A stretch of 64,000 nucleotides of DNA from Abelmoschus esculentus (taxonomy: Eukaryota > Streptophyta > Magnoliopsida > Malvales > Malvaceae). The notes below the pieces were generated by a model. The model was given only the letters and a program-made list of their open reading frames with translations. It did not search any database and was not told where the DNA came from. This document shows, piece after piece, positions 47,301 to 58,432 of the stretch. Where the stretch lies: positions 19,141,501 through 19,205,500 of the forward strand of contig JAUCBN010000014.1 of NCBI GenBank assembly GCA_035048815.1, in the 5' to 3' direction. A program made the position numbers and the translations under genes. The first letter of the stretch is position 1; the number at the start of each line of letters is the position of its first letter.

Positions 47301-47959
47301 TCAGCTAGCCGAGACCGGGAGGTACCGCAACTTGCTAGACATGAATGCATATCTAGGAGGCTTTGCGGCTGCTCTTGTTGATGATCCTCTGTGGGTCATG
47401 AACACTGTCCTGGTCGAGGCTGATCAGATCAACACCCTTGGGGTTATCTATGAACGTGGATTAATCGGAACATATCAAAATTGGTACTCCCTATTTTCCT
47501 TTTCCTTTCCAATCAGTGACGTAATGACAGTATCATTTTGGTGGTAATGTTGAATTTTTGAGTTTTACTAGGTGTGAGGCAATGTCTACTTATCCTAGGA
47601 CTTATGACTTTATCCATGCTGACTCCATTATCAGTCTCTACAAAGACAGGTAACATAACACGTTAAACGAAAAAGTTTATGAATTTCGGTTACTACGGGA
47701 CTGATTGTTTGATAAATGCAGATGTGATATGGAGGATATACTTCTGGAAATGGATAGAATTTTACGACCGGGAGGCAGTGTAATCATCAGAGACGATGTG
47801 GATGTGCTGTTGAAAATCAAGAAAACCATAGATGCTATGCAATGGGAGTGGAGAATGGTAGACCATGAAAAAGGACCCCATGAAAGAGAGAAGATTCTTT
47901 TTGCAGTTAAGCAATATTGGACTGCATCACCACCATTGACACCTAAACATGACCAATAA
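44301..47959 (+). CDS. Putative pectin-type SAM methyltransferase (PMT15-18 group)
   Basis: Six exons (44301-44969, 46123-46333, 46502-46799, 47088-47483, 47572-47649, 47722-47959) join in phase to 629 codons plus stop. An N-terminal signal anchor (LYSLTLIAILCTTFYFIGIW, about residues 20-40) implies a Golgi type II protein. A Pro/Ser-rich stem follows. The first half has PCEDAKRSLKFDRDML, YRERHCPE and the SAM-binding motif DTGCGVASWGAYLL (more usual DVGCGVASWGA), then FAPRDTHVSQVQFALERGVPA and VDRILRPGGYWILSGPP. The second half repeats the fold (NLLDMNAYLGGFAAAL, MDRILRPGGSVIIRD). This is the plant PMT/QUASIMODO-related family, thought to methyl-esterify homogalacturonan; activity is shown for only some members. 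Asp-Thr instead of Asp-Val in motif I is a small deviation. The first intron (1.15 kb) contains a foldback MITE. Confidence 0.93.
45302..45465. mobile_element. Foldback MITE in the first intron of the PMT gene
   Basis: The left arm (GAAAAATTATATCATGGGTT onward to ACCAATAAAAACTACACAT) and the complement of the right arm (GAGAAATTATATCACGGGTC onward to ACCAATAAAAACTATACACAT) match over about 55 bases with few mismatches. The whole 164-bp unit can fold into a near-complete hairpin. It has no coding capacity. The target duplication is unclear (TAAT-like words on both sides). Confidence 0.65.
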
Positions 47960-48467
47960 GGAATTAAAACAGCTATGTAGCTCTTATAGAAGAAAAAAAA
48001 TGTTGCTCTGATTCATTGTTTCTTCTATTCTTTTTTAATTGTTTAATTTTCATCCCAGTACATTTTAATTGTTTAATTTTTTTCTTAATCCTTTATTAGA
48101 AGGCACAGATTATCAATTTCGACTCATAATATGAACATCATCATTTTTTCTACCGAAACCAACAAAAAAGAATAAAACATTTTTAAACCATTTCTATCGA
48201 AACAGCTTGAATCAAAACCTATCGTGTTCGAGAAAAATTATCTTCAAAGGAATGAAATTCAATATATTAGAACACAAATTTATATAGTAATTTATTTCGT
48301 TTTGATCAGCCATTAAAGCATACCATCCAGTCCATACAAAAGGGTTTAAAAAAAGTACACAAGACACAGTTTTCTTAGTTTTGTGTTCTTTCATTTTATT
48401 CATAGACTAAACAAACACACGACACGAACTTGCTGATCAACTTTTATTTGCACCATGTTCCACTGGT

Positions 48468-50541
48468 TTACTTCTTCTGTTTCTTGGCCTTTCCCATACA
48501 ACCTTCATTCGAAGTTGGGTTTTTCTCCAACTTCATTTTGCTTGAAGTGGATTGTTTGTCGAACTCAACCGAACTCATCTCGTCCAAAAGGTCGTCGAGT
48601 GGAGCAATGGGAGATAATTTGAACATTGAGTCATCCGAATCAGAGCTTTTCTCGCCTGCATATGACAAAGAGAACATGATTATCAAATAATCGGCAACAC
48701 GAACAATAGTAATCAACTTTTTAAAAGAACATATTTCAACATTATGCATGGAGAATGTAAAATCAACAAAAAAGTTTCATCATATTATTGGTTAAATACA
48801 CCTAGAGGTTAATTGTAATGTAATTTTATGAAGTTCAAGCAGTATTAACGGCCCAATTATGAAAGCGATGCGTCAGAGAGTCTTAATATGAAAGAAAAAG
48901 ATTGTTGACGTTAAATTAGTAAGAACTAAGAAGGATTAAGTTTCAAACTTACTCGGTTCAGGAGTGTTAGCTCTTTTCTTTGACTTGCGGACAGGTTTCG
49001 GGGGACAAATATCCTACAACAGAGGATTAATGCACAAGGAAACAGATCAAACAGAAACAAAATTCAATTACTATTTTCATGAAAGGATGTTTCCTAATGT
49101 GTTATATCCACTTTGGTTGGGGTCTAAAATTCATATTCAACCCACAGTAACCATCTATGTTTGTTCAACTCACGATGTTTGATGCACATTTAAGTATGAT
49201 ATGGAGATATGAATCTCCGAATACCCTTTAAATATTTAGAAACACTTAAAAAAATTATCATGCCTATGTAAGACACATGCATGTATAATACATATTAATG
49301 AAAAAATTATTAATAACACCGTAAGAAAAAAAAATAAGTTAAAACTCACATCAGTATAGATGGAAAACTCAGCAGGTTTTGCATGGTTCACATATCGCAT
49401 GAGATCTTCATAGGAGTAGAACTTTTGCCTGCTCTCTGGACATGTATAGTACTGCAATAACCAATCATTTAAGATCACTAGTAAAAAAATCATCTTTATA
49501 CTATCTAATTTTCATCTAAGTTCTGCCATATCACAAACAATTGTTACTACTACAGCTTTTCTTTGAATCATGTATCTTTAAATAGTGAAAGTACAAGACA
49601 TTTTATTACAAGAAAGTTCGATAATCTTGAAGAGAAAACATTTATCTATTTACTCCCAAGGATAGATACAGATGATGGTAAGACAGGACATAGTAAATGG
49701 AAAAAGCTAAAGAAAAAAGAGGGGAAAAAAAGATGAATTAAGTGAGGATCACCGAGGGTGCTTGCAGTAGTATTACGCAGAAACCTACTAATATATATCA
49801 TAGAGGTATAGTAATAGCTGCAAAAGGGACATTTACAGTCACCATTAGTATATGTACACTGTTGGAAGATCAGATCGGCCAGTTAGATGGATAACCAACT
49901 TGTCATGATGGTGACAAGAAAACATCAGACTTTCTAGCACCTGAATTTACCTAGGATTCAAAAATTTAGTTTAATCCCTAGCTAAATATAAAGATATTTT
50001 ACCTAAAGATCCTGGTGGTTAAGATCAATTTCTAGCACCTGATTTACATTTAGAGACTTCGATTTTAAAATCTAATCAAGTGCATGAACTTACAAGGGAA
50101 TCAAAACTTTTTAAACCACCATATTACATTTCTGTCACTTTCTCAAAACAAAAAAATTAAGTCCGTATCTAATAAATGCACAAAAAATTTACATTCTTAA
50201 TATTTCATATGAAGATGTGACATGCATGTCTCACATAAAATTACAAGAGTTAACAGATTTAGAAATAAAATCTAAAAAGGAAAATAAGAATGACTACATC
50301 TATCTTCACTAAAAATTGAAATATTATTAAGCATTCAACAAACTAATGTCGGTAAAAAAACTTGATTAAAGGGGTTGACATGTATCAAACCTCTCTAGTA
50401 CCTAAATCTCATAAATTTGTAAAGAAAGAAACAAAGAACAATTAAATGCTCTATTACCGAAAGATTAGACCCATCCTTTTGCTTCTTGACAACCAAGATC
50501 CAACTATCAGGAATTGGCCCTGAGGAATCCTTGCCTGCCAT
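48468..50541 (-). CDS. Short methyl-CpG-binding-domain (MBD) protein
   Basis: Four exons on the minus strand (50458-50541, 49350-49451, 48953-49013, 48468-48655) join in phase to 144 codons plus stop. The N-terminal 60 residues form an MBD-like fold: IPDSWILVVKKQKDGSN, then YYTCPESRQKFYSYEDLMRY, which carries the conserved W, YY-x-x-P and F-x-S spacing of MBDs. A linker with a basic patch (PVRKSKKRA, possible nuclear signal) follows, then an acidic Ser/Asp segment (EKSSDSDDSMF), and a lysine-rich end (GKAKKQKK). It should be a small nuclear protein that binds DNA, perhaps methylated CpG, though plant MBDs vary and binding cannot be predicted here. The ATG at 50541 is in phase, but an AG just inside it also allows a longer form with an upstream exon; a candidate untranslated or coding exon lies at about 50822-50860. 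47960-48467 is the shared 3' region with the PMT gene. Confidence 0.72.
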
Positions 50542-53500
50542 AAGAAAAATGCTGATCTTTCAAGAGTGCTTAAAATAATTTCTCCTTGTTTCTTCTACCA
50601 GAAATAACTCAAGACCTAAATTTTTGTATCAGAGAGAGGCACTTAAAAGGCGATTCTCAGGTAGAATCAAAATACTTTTAAAGCCACGCGTTATCGTTCT
50701 TTCCACGTGTTTTATGATTCGAAATCTGAAACGTACCTGAAATGAAATGAAACGAAATGAACAAAAACATTGTATTTGAACTTTTGTTTATGGAACACAG
50801 ATAAGAAAATACAGCTTACCCTGTTTGCTGAGACGACAGACACGTTCAAGGGGATACAGACATACAGCAAAAATCAATGGACCACAAAATAGATGACTCC
50901 ATTTATAACAGTTACAAAATAGACGATAGATTATCCAGTCAAATAAGAAATATTATCAACCTAAGAACAATTTAACAATAGAACAATAGAAATCATAACA
51001 CACAAGAATAACCTAATCACAGTAGGCCATTAACGAAAAAGTCACATAAGAACTTATCAGATTTGAAAGAGAAATCAAAGGCTTTAAACAATTGGTTTGA
51101 CACTAAAATTTTCAGGGGTTGTTACTAATATAGATCAGTTAGTCCTTTATATGAGTCCCCCTTAAAGCCTTTGAACTTTACTCTTTCCAATAACTTTTTT
51201 ATTTTTTGGCATAATCATAATAAGATAACCATTGATGGAAAAAAAATGCTATTTATCTATAAAGAAATGAATTGTAAGTTTCAAACACTCACTAATTGAT
51301 ACCATTTTTATCTACTAGACTTTAATTGATAAAAGTATACCAAACTGATTTAAAGACATGATGATGACAATCTACAAGCTAGTGATCAAGAAAAGAAAAA
51401 AAACATTAACATTTCTCATGCAAGTCGGAAAATTATTTCCATTAAAACCATTAGAAATACAATGATTGTCATAATGACCATCAAAATCCAAACATCACTG
51501 GCTAAGAGAACAGAAAGGATACCAGTGTTTGCTTCAACTATTACATGGATCTAAAAACACATAATGTAAAGTGATCTGCTCAAAGTCACAAACTATTGCA
51601 TCGTTTTTATACCTATAAAAACTCAAAAGATATACGGTTGTAAATTTTTTCCCCCTTTTTCAGTATACATTGTTACTACAGCTAGAAAAGGAGGCAAAGA
51701 TTACAGGATCCCAACAAATCTTTAACTTTTAAAATCATCATCAACAACAACTCAACAAGAACTACAATAATAAACACATCAAATAAAATTAGTAACAACC
51801 ATAAATAAACTGCAATAAGAAGCTAATAATTAATTGAAGAATCAAATTAGAAATATCATGAAAGTGAGATTGTGGAGCATTAATAATTGTAAAAAAAAAA
51901 AGATAGAGATCAAAAGTGATAAGATACAATAAACAAAGAGAAAGTGATAAACCAGCATTTTTCTTTCTAATTTGTTTCCATCTGTAATTAGCAATGAGTT
52001 AATGAGAAAAAGAGCATTCAAGGAAGTCAAAAACACCACACCACATGATTCTAGTTCCTTGACGAAATATAACGTTTCTTACATTATTCATTGATGAATG
52101 ACATGACATTGTAATAAAAATTATAAATACTTTTTACTGTTACTTCTTTTTTCAGAAGAAAAACACTTTTTCCTATATATTTTTGGAATTGAATTAAAGT
52201 TCAATCCACTTAAACATGACTAGCATTATCTTAGAGGTTATAAGATGCTTGAAAGGGATTATTGCAATACAAAACTTTATGAAATAACTCCCCAAAAAAT
52301 TTGTGACATCGGTGATAATCATCACACTCCACCCCTTACTACTATTGAGTAAAAAGTATTTGTTCAATGCTAGCAAATTCAAAACGCATCCTAAATTTTG
52401 ATCACTAAGTACTTATTGCAAGTCTTAAAAAATATCGAAGAACAAAAGAAACAAAGATGTTTGAAAGTTTGATGTGTCAGAAAACACAAACAACCTATTT
52501 TATAGATAACAAGTCCATGACGAATAATAGCAGCTATTTCCGTGTCAACCATAACAACTACATCAATATTTTCCTTTCACAGATGTCCACACAACACCCA
52601 CCTAAATATGAACAAGATTTATAAAGACAGTTTCAGTCAAATAGAAACATGAAATATAAACAGATGAAGAAAATTGAAAAAAAAATACAGAGAATGAAGC
52701 TAGCCATCTAATAAAGGATTGAATAAGGACAATGCTGAGCTCATAACTACACAAAATAATTGCTTTGAACATGTAATTGATAACATAAGATATTCTGCTG
52801 AAAGAAGATCTTCATGTCATGTCCCACAAACTATTTTACTGGTTAGAATAAAATGAACAGGTATTTCAAATTATTTAATTTAAAACATATCTTAACATGG
52901 AAATAACAGCTTTGAATAGGTTTAGAAAATGTATATAATCTCAGTTAGCAACATGAGTGTGCAATAATAAACCTTGAATGATTTGATAAATACAAATATC
53001 ATTTTGTCTAGTTTCCTTATCTAATATATTGGAACCTTCCCCGCACCAGCAGAGGCATTTTGCAGGACCTTTCTGTCCAAGTATCAATTTTTTCATTATT
53101 TTCTAAAATATCAAACCACGAAAATTAGATAAATCATCATGAGTGTTTATAAGCGACTACACTAGAACTTTTCACAATTAGTACAATTGTGTTCATACTC
53201 TTGAAGCTCAATTATCGTGATTTGAAAATTTTTACATATTTAATGCTAGCCTATAACAATTCAACCAACGGAAACAATAACATAAACAAATTAAACCAAT
53301 TAAGAAAACCATCAAAACCCATTTCAGATAATCAACTAATATTGGATTATGTACCTGAATTTAAGTTTTCAGAATGTCAAGAACATTGTTTTCCCACAAT
53401 AACTGTTGGAGCTTCAAAGCATCCCTAGTGCAAAACTGGAAAGGGAAAAGACGGATTAATATGGAAGGATTTGAGAAAGAAAAGATCCCCAATTGAAAGC

Positions 53501-54343
53501 ATGTAGGCATAGCTGGAAGAGATGCAAAAAGCGTGGAGGATCATCATTGAAACTGAGATGTTTAAGTTTGGTTCTTGTATTTTTCAAATGATATAATCAC
53601 ACTGAGAAACTAAGAGAAAAAGCTGATGGATTATATTTGTAATGACAGTGAAAGCGGCACTGGCAAACCCAGAAATAAGGATCAAGCCATTATCAAATCA
53701 ATTTTTCCTTCTCAAGGTACGGGTTGGCCATCGGTGAAAATGGAAACGAAATCGTTTGTATCGGTAGTATTTGGAGCACTACATGATTTTTATGCAAATT
53801 TGGTCATTAACTTTTTTTAGTCGATTTATGACGTGGCATAATATAATAGTAATTTAGTCTCAAAATTTTATATATATTTTATTAATTCACTTTTTTTAAA
53901 TAATTAAATAAATTTAACCATCTGAGTTTAAAAACTCTATTTATTTAATCTTTTTTTTAAATCTAGAAAAGTAGAATAAAATATATTTTCATAAATAAAA
54001 AAATATAGTGATCACCCCAAACACTTGAACATAGCAGGATTTAATCATCAGTTTCTACGATACGATTGTCTCGATAAAGGTGTTAATTAATTGAATAGCT
54101 CGAGTTTAATTTAGTAAAAAAATATATTAATATTTAATTTAGTTTTTTGTTTCAGACACTGTTTTATTAAATTTATTAATTTATATTTAACTCCATATAT
54201 TATTAAATTATATATAATTTAAAATAAAGTAAAACTAGAAACGATTTAAACAATTAAATTTTAATGAGCATTCGGATAAAATTTTATTGAATGTTAAATT
54301 AAATCGAACATTTTTCGATCTATAATTGGACGATCGAATCACT
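50542..54343. other. Long AT-rich region upstream of the MBD gene
   Basis: A possible upstream exon on the minus strand (about 50822-50860, ending before a GTAAGC donor) may belong to the MBD transcript. A second minus-strand candidate leader sits near 53400-53560. Otherwise no gene, tRNA or clear transposon end was found. Confidence 0.45.
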
Positions 54344-54441
54344 AGATAAACACCCGTGTATTGAGCCTCTTCTTCTAGTGATGGGCTCAAAAAGATAAAC
54401 ACCCGTGTACTGAATCTCTTCTTCCAGTGATGGGCTCAAAA
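54344..54441. repeat. 49-bp tandem duplication in a promoter
   Basis: Two head-to-tail copies (54344-54392 and 54393-54441) each start AGATAAACACCCGTGTA and end GTGATGGGCTCAAAA, with four mismatches. Each copy carries one TGGGCT site II motif, so the duplication doubles a regulatory element upstream of the gene at 54765. Confidence 0.88.
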
Positions 54442-54478
54442 TTAGTGGATAACACTTACCGAATAGTACCAAAGCCCA
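54382..54478 (+). promoter_or_regulatory. Three site II motifs upstream of the complex I-like gene
   Basis: TGGGCT at 54382-54387 and 54431-54436, and AGCCCA (the same motif on the other strand) at 54473-54478. Site II clusters are known in promoters of nuclear genes for mitochondrial respiratory proteins, which agrees with the gene downstream. Function here is inferred. Confidence 0.55.
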
Positions 54479-54764
54479 CTTCACAATACGACTGTCTCAA
54501 TCTGCGAACATCAGGGAAGCGTTAGTTGATCCGCCAACGCGAACTTCAATTTCTCTCAGGTATTCCTAAAGCAATTCTTAAATTTTTGTTCTTCAATTAC
54601 ATTTGTTTTTGTTTTATACGTATTTCAATTGCTCTCAGGTACTCGTAGATATAATTTAGTTCTTAAATTCTATTGTTTTGATACGTTTTCGATTCTGATC
54701 TGATAGCTTTGGTGGTCAGATTTGTAAGAGAGTCAATTTGATCCGTCAAGTAAATCAAGCAAAG

Positions 54765-56957
54765 ATGGGAGGAGGAGAACATGGAGGGCATGGAGCAGAG
54801 GATTTCAGGACGAAGGTGTGGAGCATGTCGGGTGGCCCAAATTGCCGACCCAAGCACTGGCGTCGCAACACCGCGATTGCCATGTTCGGCGTTTTTCTCA
54901 TCTGTATCCCCATCGCCATGAAATCCGCCGAACTCGAGGTTCGTAAATCCCCGCCTTTTCTCAATTTATTACCTAAATTGTATGAACAGCTGAGTCTAGG
55001 TTTAACCCTTTGAAAATCTAAATGATTGGAACCTGTATTAAATGCTCAATGCTAATATTTCTGTCATGAATATGCTGGATCCTAATGCAAATTTTATCAC
55101 AATTATCAGTTCTGGTAGAATCTGAATGCAGATAATTTGGAATTAGATACAAGGATTGATAAAGGCCTCTTTAGTTTGTTTTGATGGAAATGTAGGTTGA
55201 AGCTTGAAAATTCTATATGAAAAACAAAGAATACTAACCGATTATTCAGACATTTAGTTGAATGCTAGCTAGGTGTACATCACTTCCTCTAATTGTTCTT
55301 TTTTAAATTGTATTTCCGAACCAAATGCATTTCTTTGGGAGGTTTCAATGAATAAAAAAGGTTTTGATGTTCATAAAATTGCTTCCAGTTTCATTATATC
55401 AATCAATGTTGTGGTGCAAAGATTTGCTTTTCCTAGTAGCTGCTGACTGACACTGTACACTTATTCCTGGTTATTCCTATTGCAAAACTTTACCAGTTTA
55501 CTGTAATAACATAAGATTGTAGCTTCTTATTTACACATCTCGTAAAGTTTAAATTAACTTCCTGCATGACATTTATTCCTTAATCTTGTACTAGCAATAG
55601 ATCAATGCTATAAGGTCAACTGTCCATATGTCTTCCTTCAAAGATGGTCGATTTTTCATTCACTGATGTTATGTTTGGCTATGCAAGTATTAATACAGGG
55701 AAGAGCTTAATTATTACTTGAGTTTTAAAATAGTTTGTCATAACATATATAAGAATTAGTTCAAATTTGAACTTGAAATTAGAAAGATGAGTGGGAACTC
55801 GAGTAAAAAATAATACCAATTCAAAATAAGCAATATTTATTCACTCTTTGTTAAAAATTATATACTGAAGTTAGTTTATTGCTGACTAATGTACTAAACA
55901 AGAGGAAAAAATAATGTGGCATAAATGTTACATTGTCACTTCAGCCAATTATTGAAGCCTGTATGCACATTTTTATTGCTTTTATATGCACTTCTTATCT
56001 CCTTGAGTAGCTGCAACCCATCAATGCTGTGCAAAATTTTAATTTTCTATTAGCTGCCAGCTTTGGACTTAATCCTTATTGAATACCAGTCTAATTTATT
56101 TTCAATTCACTTAATCCTGATTGGACACTAGTCTTTTAATGTTTACTGGTTTTTGTAATAATTTAAGGTTTCAGCTTCCTATTTTTATCATCTTGTAAAC
56201 TCGAAGTTGACTTCCTCCAGGCTTTATGGAATTTGCTCCCTAATCTTGTACTGACAATACACTAGTGTTAGAAGGTCAACAATACATATGCCTTCCTTCC
56301 TAGACAGTGGATTCATCATTCACTTATTCCAGGAAAAAATAAAGATTTCCTAATGTTTTGATCCCTAAATGTAAAATGTTTTCCATTGTTTGGTTATTTT
56401 TCAGAAAATATACTTCTTTTACAAAAAAAAAGCCTGCTTAATTGAATTTCTCTTTAATTTCTTTTATTTTTTTCATTTGATATACCTTGTAAGAAAGGAT
56501 AATATCAAACTCTATACTTTGAAATAGTTGAGCATTCAACAACATTAACTATTTAACTATAAGGACATCATGCACATTGACCAATAATAAAAGTACATGG
56601 TTTGTAGATAAACTGGACTCCACTTTAGAGTTTATTATGTATCCTAAGCTTTGACAGAACACTGCATAAACTCACACATATACATATTGAGTTTTACGCC
56701 TGAGGCAATATAATGGTTTAAGCTCCTAGAGTCCACCTTGCGCCCTTGACAACGATGTTGTTGCTTATCTCATTCCAAGTTACTTGATAATAGAATCTAT
56801 AATTTTTCAGAACTTGTACATCTTCCTTATTAGCTAGCTTATATTAGAATGATATTTTTAGCTAACCTATTGTTTCTTGCAGCAACGGCCTCATCAGCCT
56901 GTTCGTCCAATTCCTTCACAGCTTTGGTGCAAGAACTTTGGAAACAAAGACTATTAA
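54765..56957 (+). CDS. Small mitochondrial complex I-like membrane protein
   Basis: Two exons (54765-54938, 56883-56957) join in phase to 82 codons plus stop. The product starts MGGGEHGGHGAEDFRTKVW, has one membrane span around residues 38-54 (AIAMFGVFLICIPIAMK), then QRPHQPVRPIPSQLWCKNFG, ending NKDY. I recall this type from plant proteomics as a small mitochondrial NADH dehydrogenase (complex I) accessory subunit (At1g67785-like). That identification is from memory and should be confirmed. The site II cluster in the promoter agrees with an OXPHOS gene. The single intron is 1.94 kb, nearly 8 times the coding length, and holds an internal duplication. The ATG chosen is the one giving the Gly/His-rich N-terminus; a longer in-frame extension upstream has no family support. 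Confidence 0.78.
55465..56310. repeat. Diverged direct duplication inside the intron
   Basis: A segment at about 55465-55645 and one at about 56145-56310 share order and sequence: AGCTTC, then CTTGTAAA/TCGTAAA, TTGACTTCCT/TTAACTTCCT, CCTAATCTTGTACT, AGGTCAAC and CATATG(C/T)CTTCCTTC. Similarity is about three quarters by eye over 170 bases. Probably an old duplication or two copies of one repeat. Confidence 0.6.
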
Positions 56958-58432
56958 GTCCAGTATAAATGGTGGTTGAAACCAACATAGGAGTGGCAAT
57001 TTAGCAAACATGCAATTGTTTATTGCAGTGGATTTGGTAAACATTTCCTATGTTTTGAATTCGAGTCTCTGGTCTAGCTTTCTATGTGATCAATAAGTTG
57101 TGCCTGCTACTCTCACTATCATCTCCAGAAAATATTGAACTAGCTTTTGTAATCCCATTTTCTTTTGGTTATCGGTGAGACGAACTTGATGCTGTTAGTG
57201 TGTCTCGAACCAAACAATTTTCGACGTATCTTTTCTACAGTAATTTTCAAAAGCAATGTTAAATTAACCCTAAAGCTAAAGCTGAATTGATAGAGAAGGC
57301 TAAAGTTTTTTTTAACAAAAAGGCAAAAAATTTCCAAATCATTTGATTTTAATTTATTATATATTTATCGTACAATTTTAAAAATTATCATTTCATGTTT
57401 CTCTCTTTGTCTGTATTAGTTGTGGTGACTGGTGAGGGTGTTGTAAAAGTTCCCCCACCGCATGCTAAGATTCTATTTGGGTGGCATGTGAAGAAACAGG
57501 AAATTAAAAGTGAGACTCGTTTTCTTTATGCCGCAACTTATAGGTCAAAAATTCACCTTTTGCTCTGTTGTTTCTTGCTTCTTTTCTGAGAGTGCGACAC
57601 TGGTTAGGATTTCTCGGTCACATCCACATTTGAAGAATCAATTCCATTTACAGGAACTCGAATATATACAGAGAGCTGAGATCTGGGTCAAATATATTTT
57701 TTAATAAATTTAGTGTCACGTACCCTCACCCATTTCATGAAGTATATGAAAATTAACATAATAGTAAACAAAAAAAGTAAATGTATTTGAGACAATTACA
57801 TTTCGAGAAACAATTAATGACCTTTAAAAATAACCGTTTCGTTAAAAATAACCGTTTCGATAACCACGCGGCAGATATCCACCGGGAAAATTTCCTAAGA
57901 CACAGTTTAATAGAACAACCCAAGCATCTGGCCCACATCGAAATGATTAACCACAACCTTATCTTCCCAAATATACCCTCGTTGCCCGTGTCTTCACTGG
58001 GCAAATCCATCCCCAGCAGCCTCCCCTCATTTCTCAATGACGACCGTCCATCCGCTGATCGCGATCGCACCGAACCACATTCTCTCCCTGCCCGCATTTT
58101 TCGGGCATCTTCAGACACCTCTCTCTCACAACAACTCCAACTCAGTGGTGTTTATACTTTCGGACATTACTATATATTTAAGACCAGCGTAGACCAAAGA
58201 AGATATGGCCGACAACGAACAAAGAAATTACGTTATAATAAAAGTTAAAAATCTTTGGAAATTCTTTTTTATATATTCACCCAACGCTTAAAATCCAATT
58301 CTTTCTTAAAATATTAGCGCTACATGCTTAGACTGTAAAGCCACTAGAGGAAGTTTTCTTCTTTGGAGTAGTGTTGTTCCTTTTTTTGTTCTCCTCACCG
58401 GTGGCTTTGGATCTTGAAATCTAGGACTCGGA
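56958..58432. other. Intergenic region and NAD-ME leader
   Basis: 3' flank of the small complex I-like gene, then AT-rich DNA. Two exact 18-bp copies (TTAAAAATAACCGTTTCG) are at 57824-57841 and 57842-57859. A plus-strand frame at 57781-58248 has no recognisable features and spans this repeat. A TATA-like TATATATTTA lies at 58171-58180, and the sequence from about 58320 is the probable NAD-ME 5' leader. Confidence 0.5.

Noticed and set aside
57781..58248. 155-codon plus-strand frame before NAD-ME
   Set aside because: Spans an 18-bp tandem repeat, shows no domain, and a similar open frame runs on the opposite strand.
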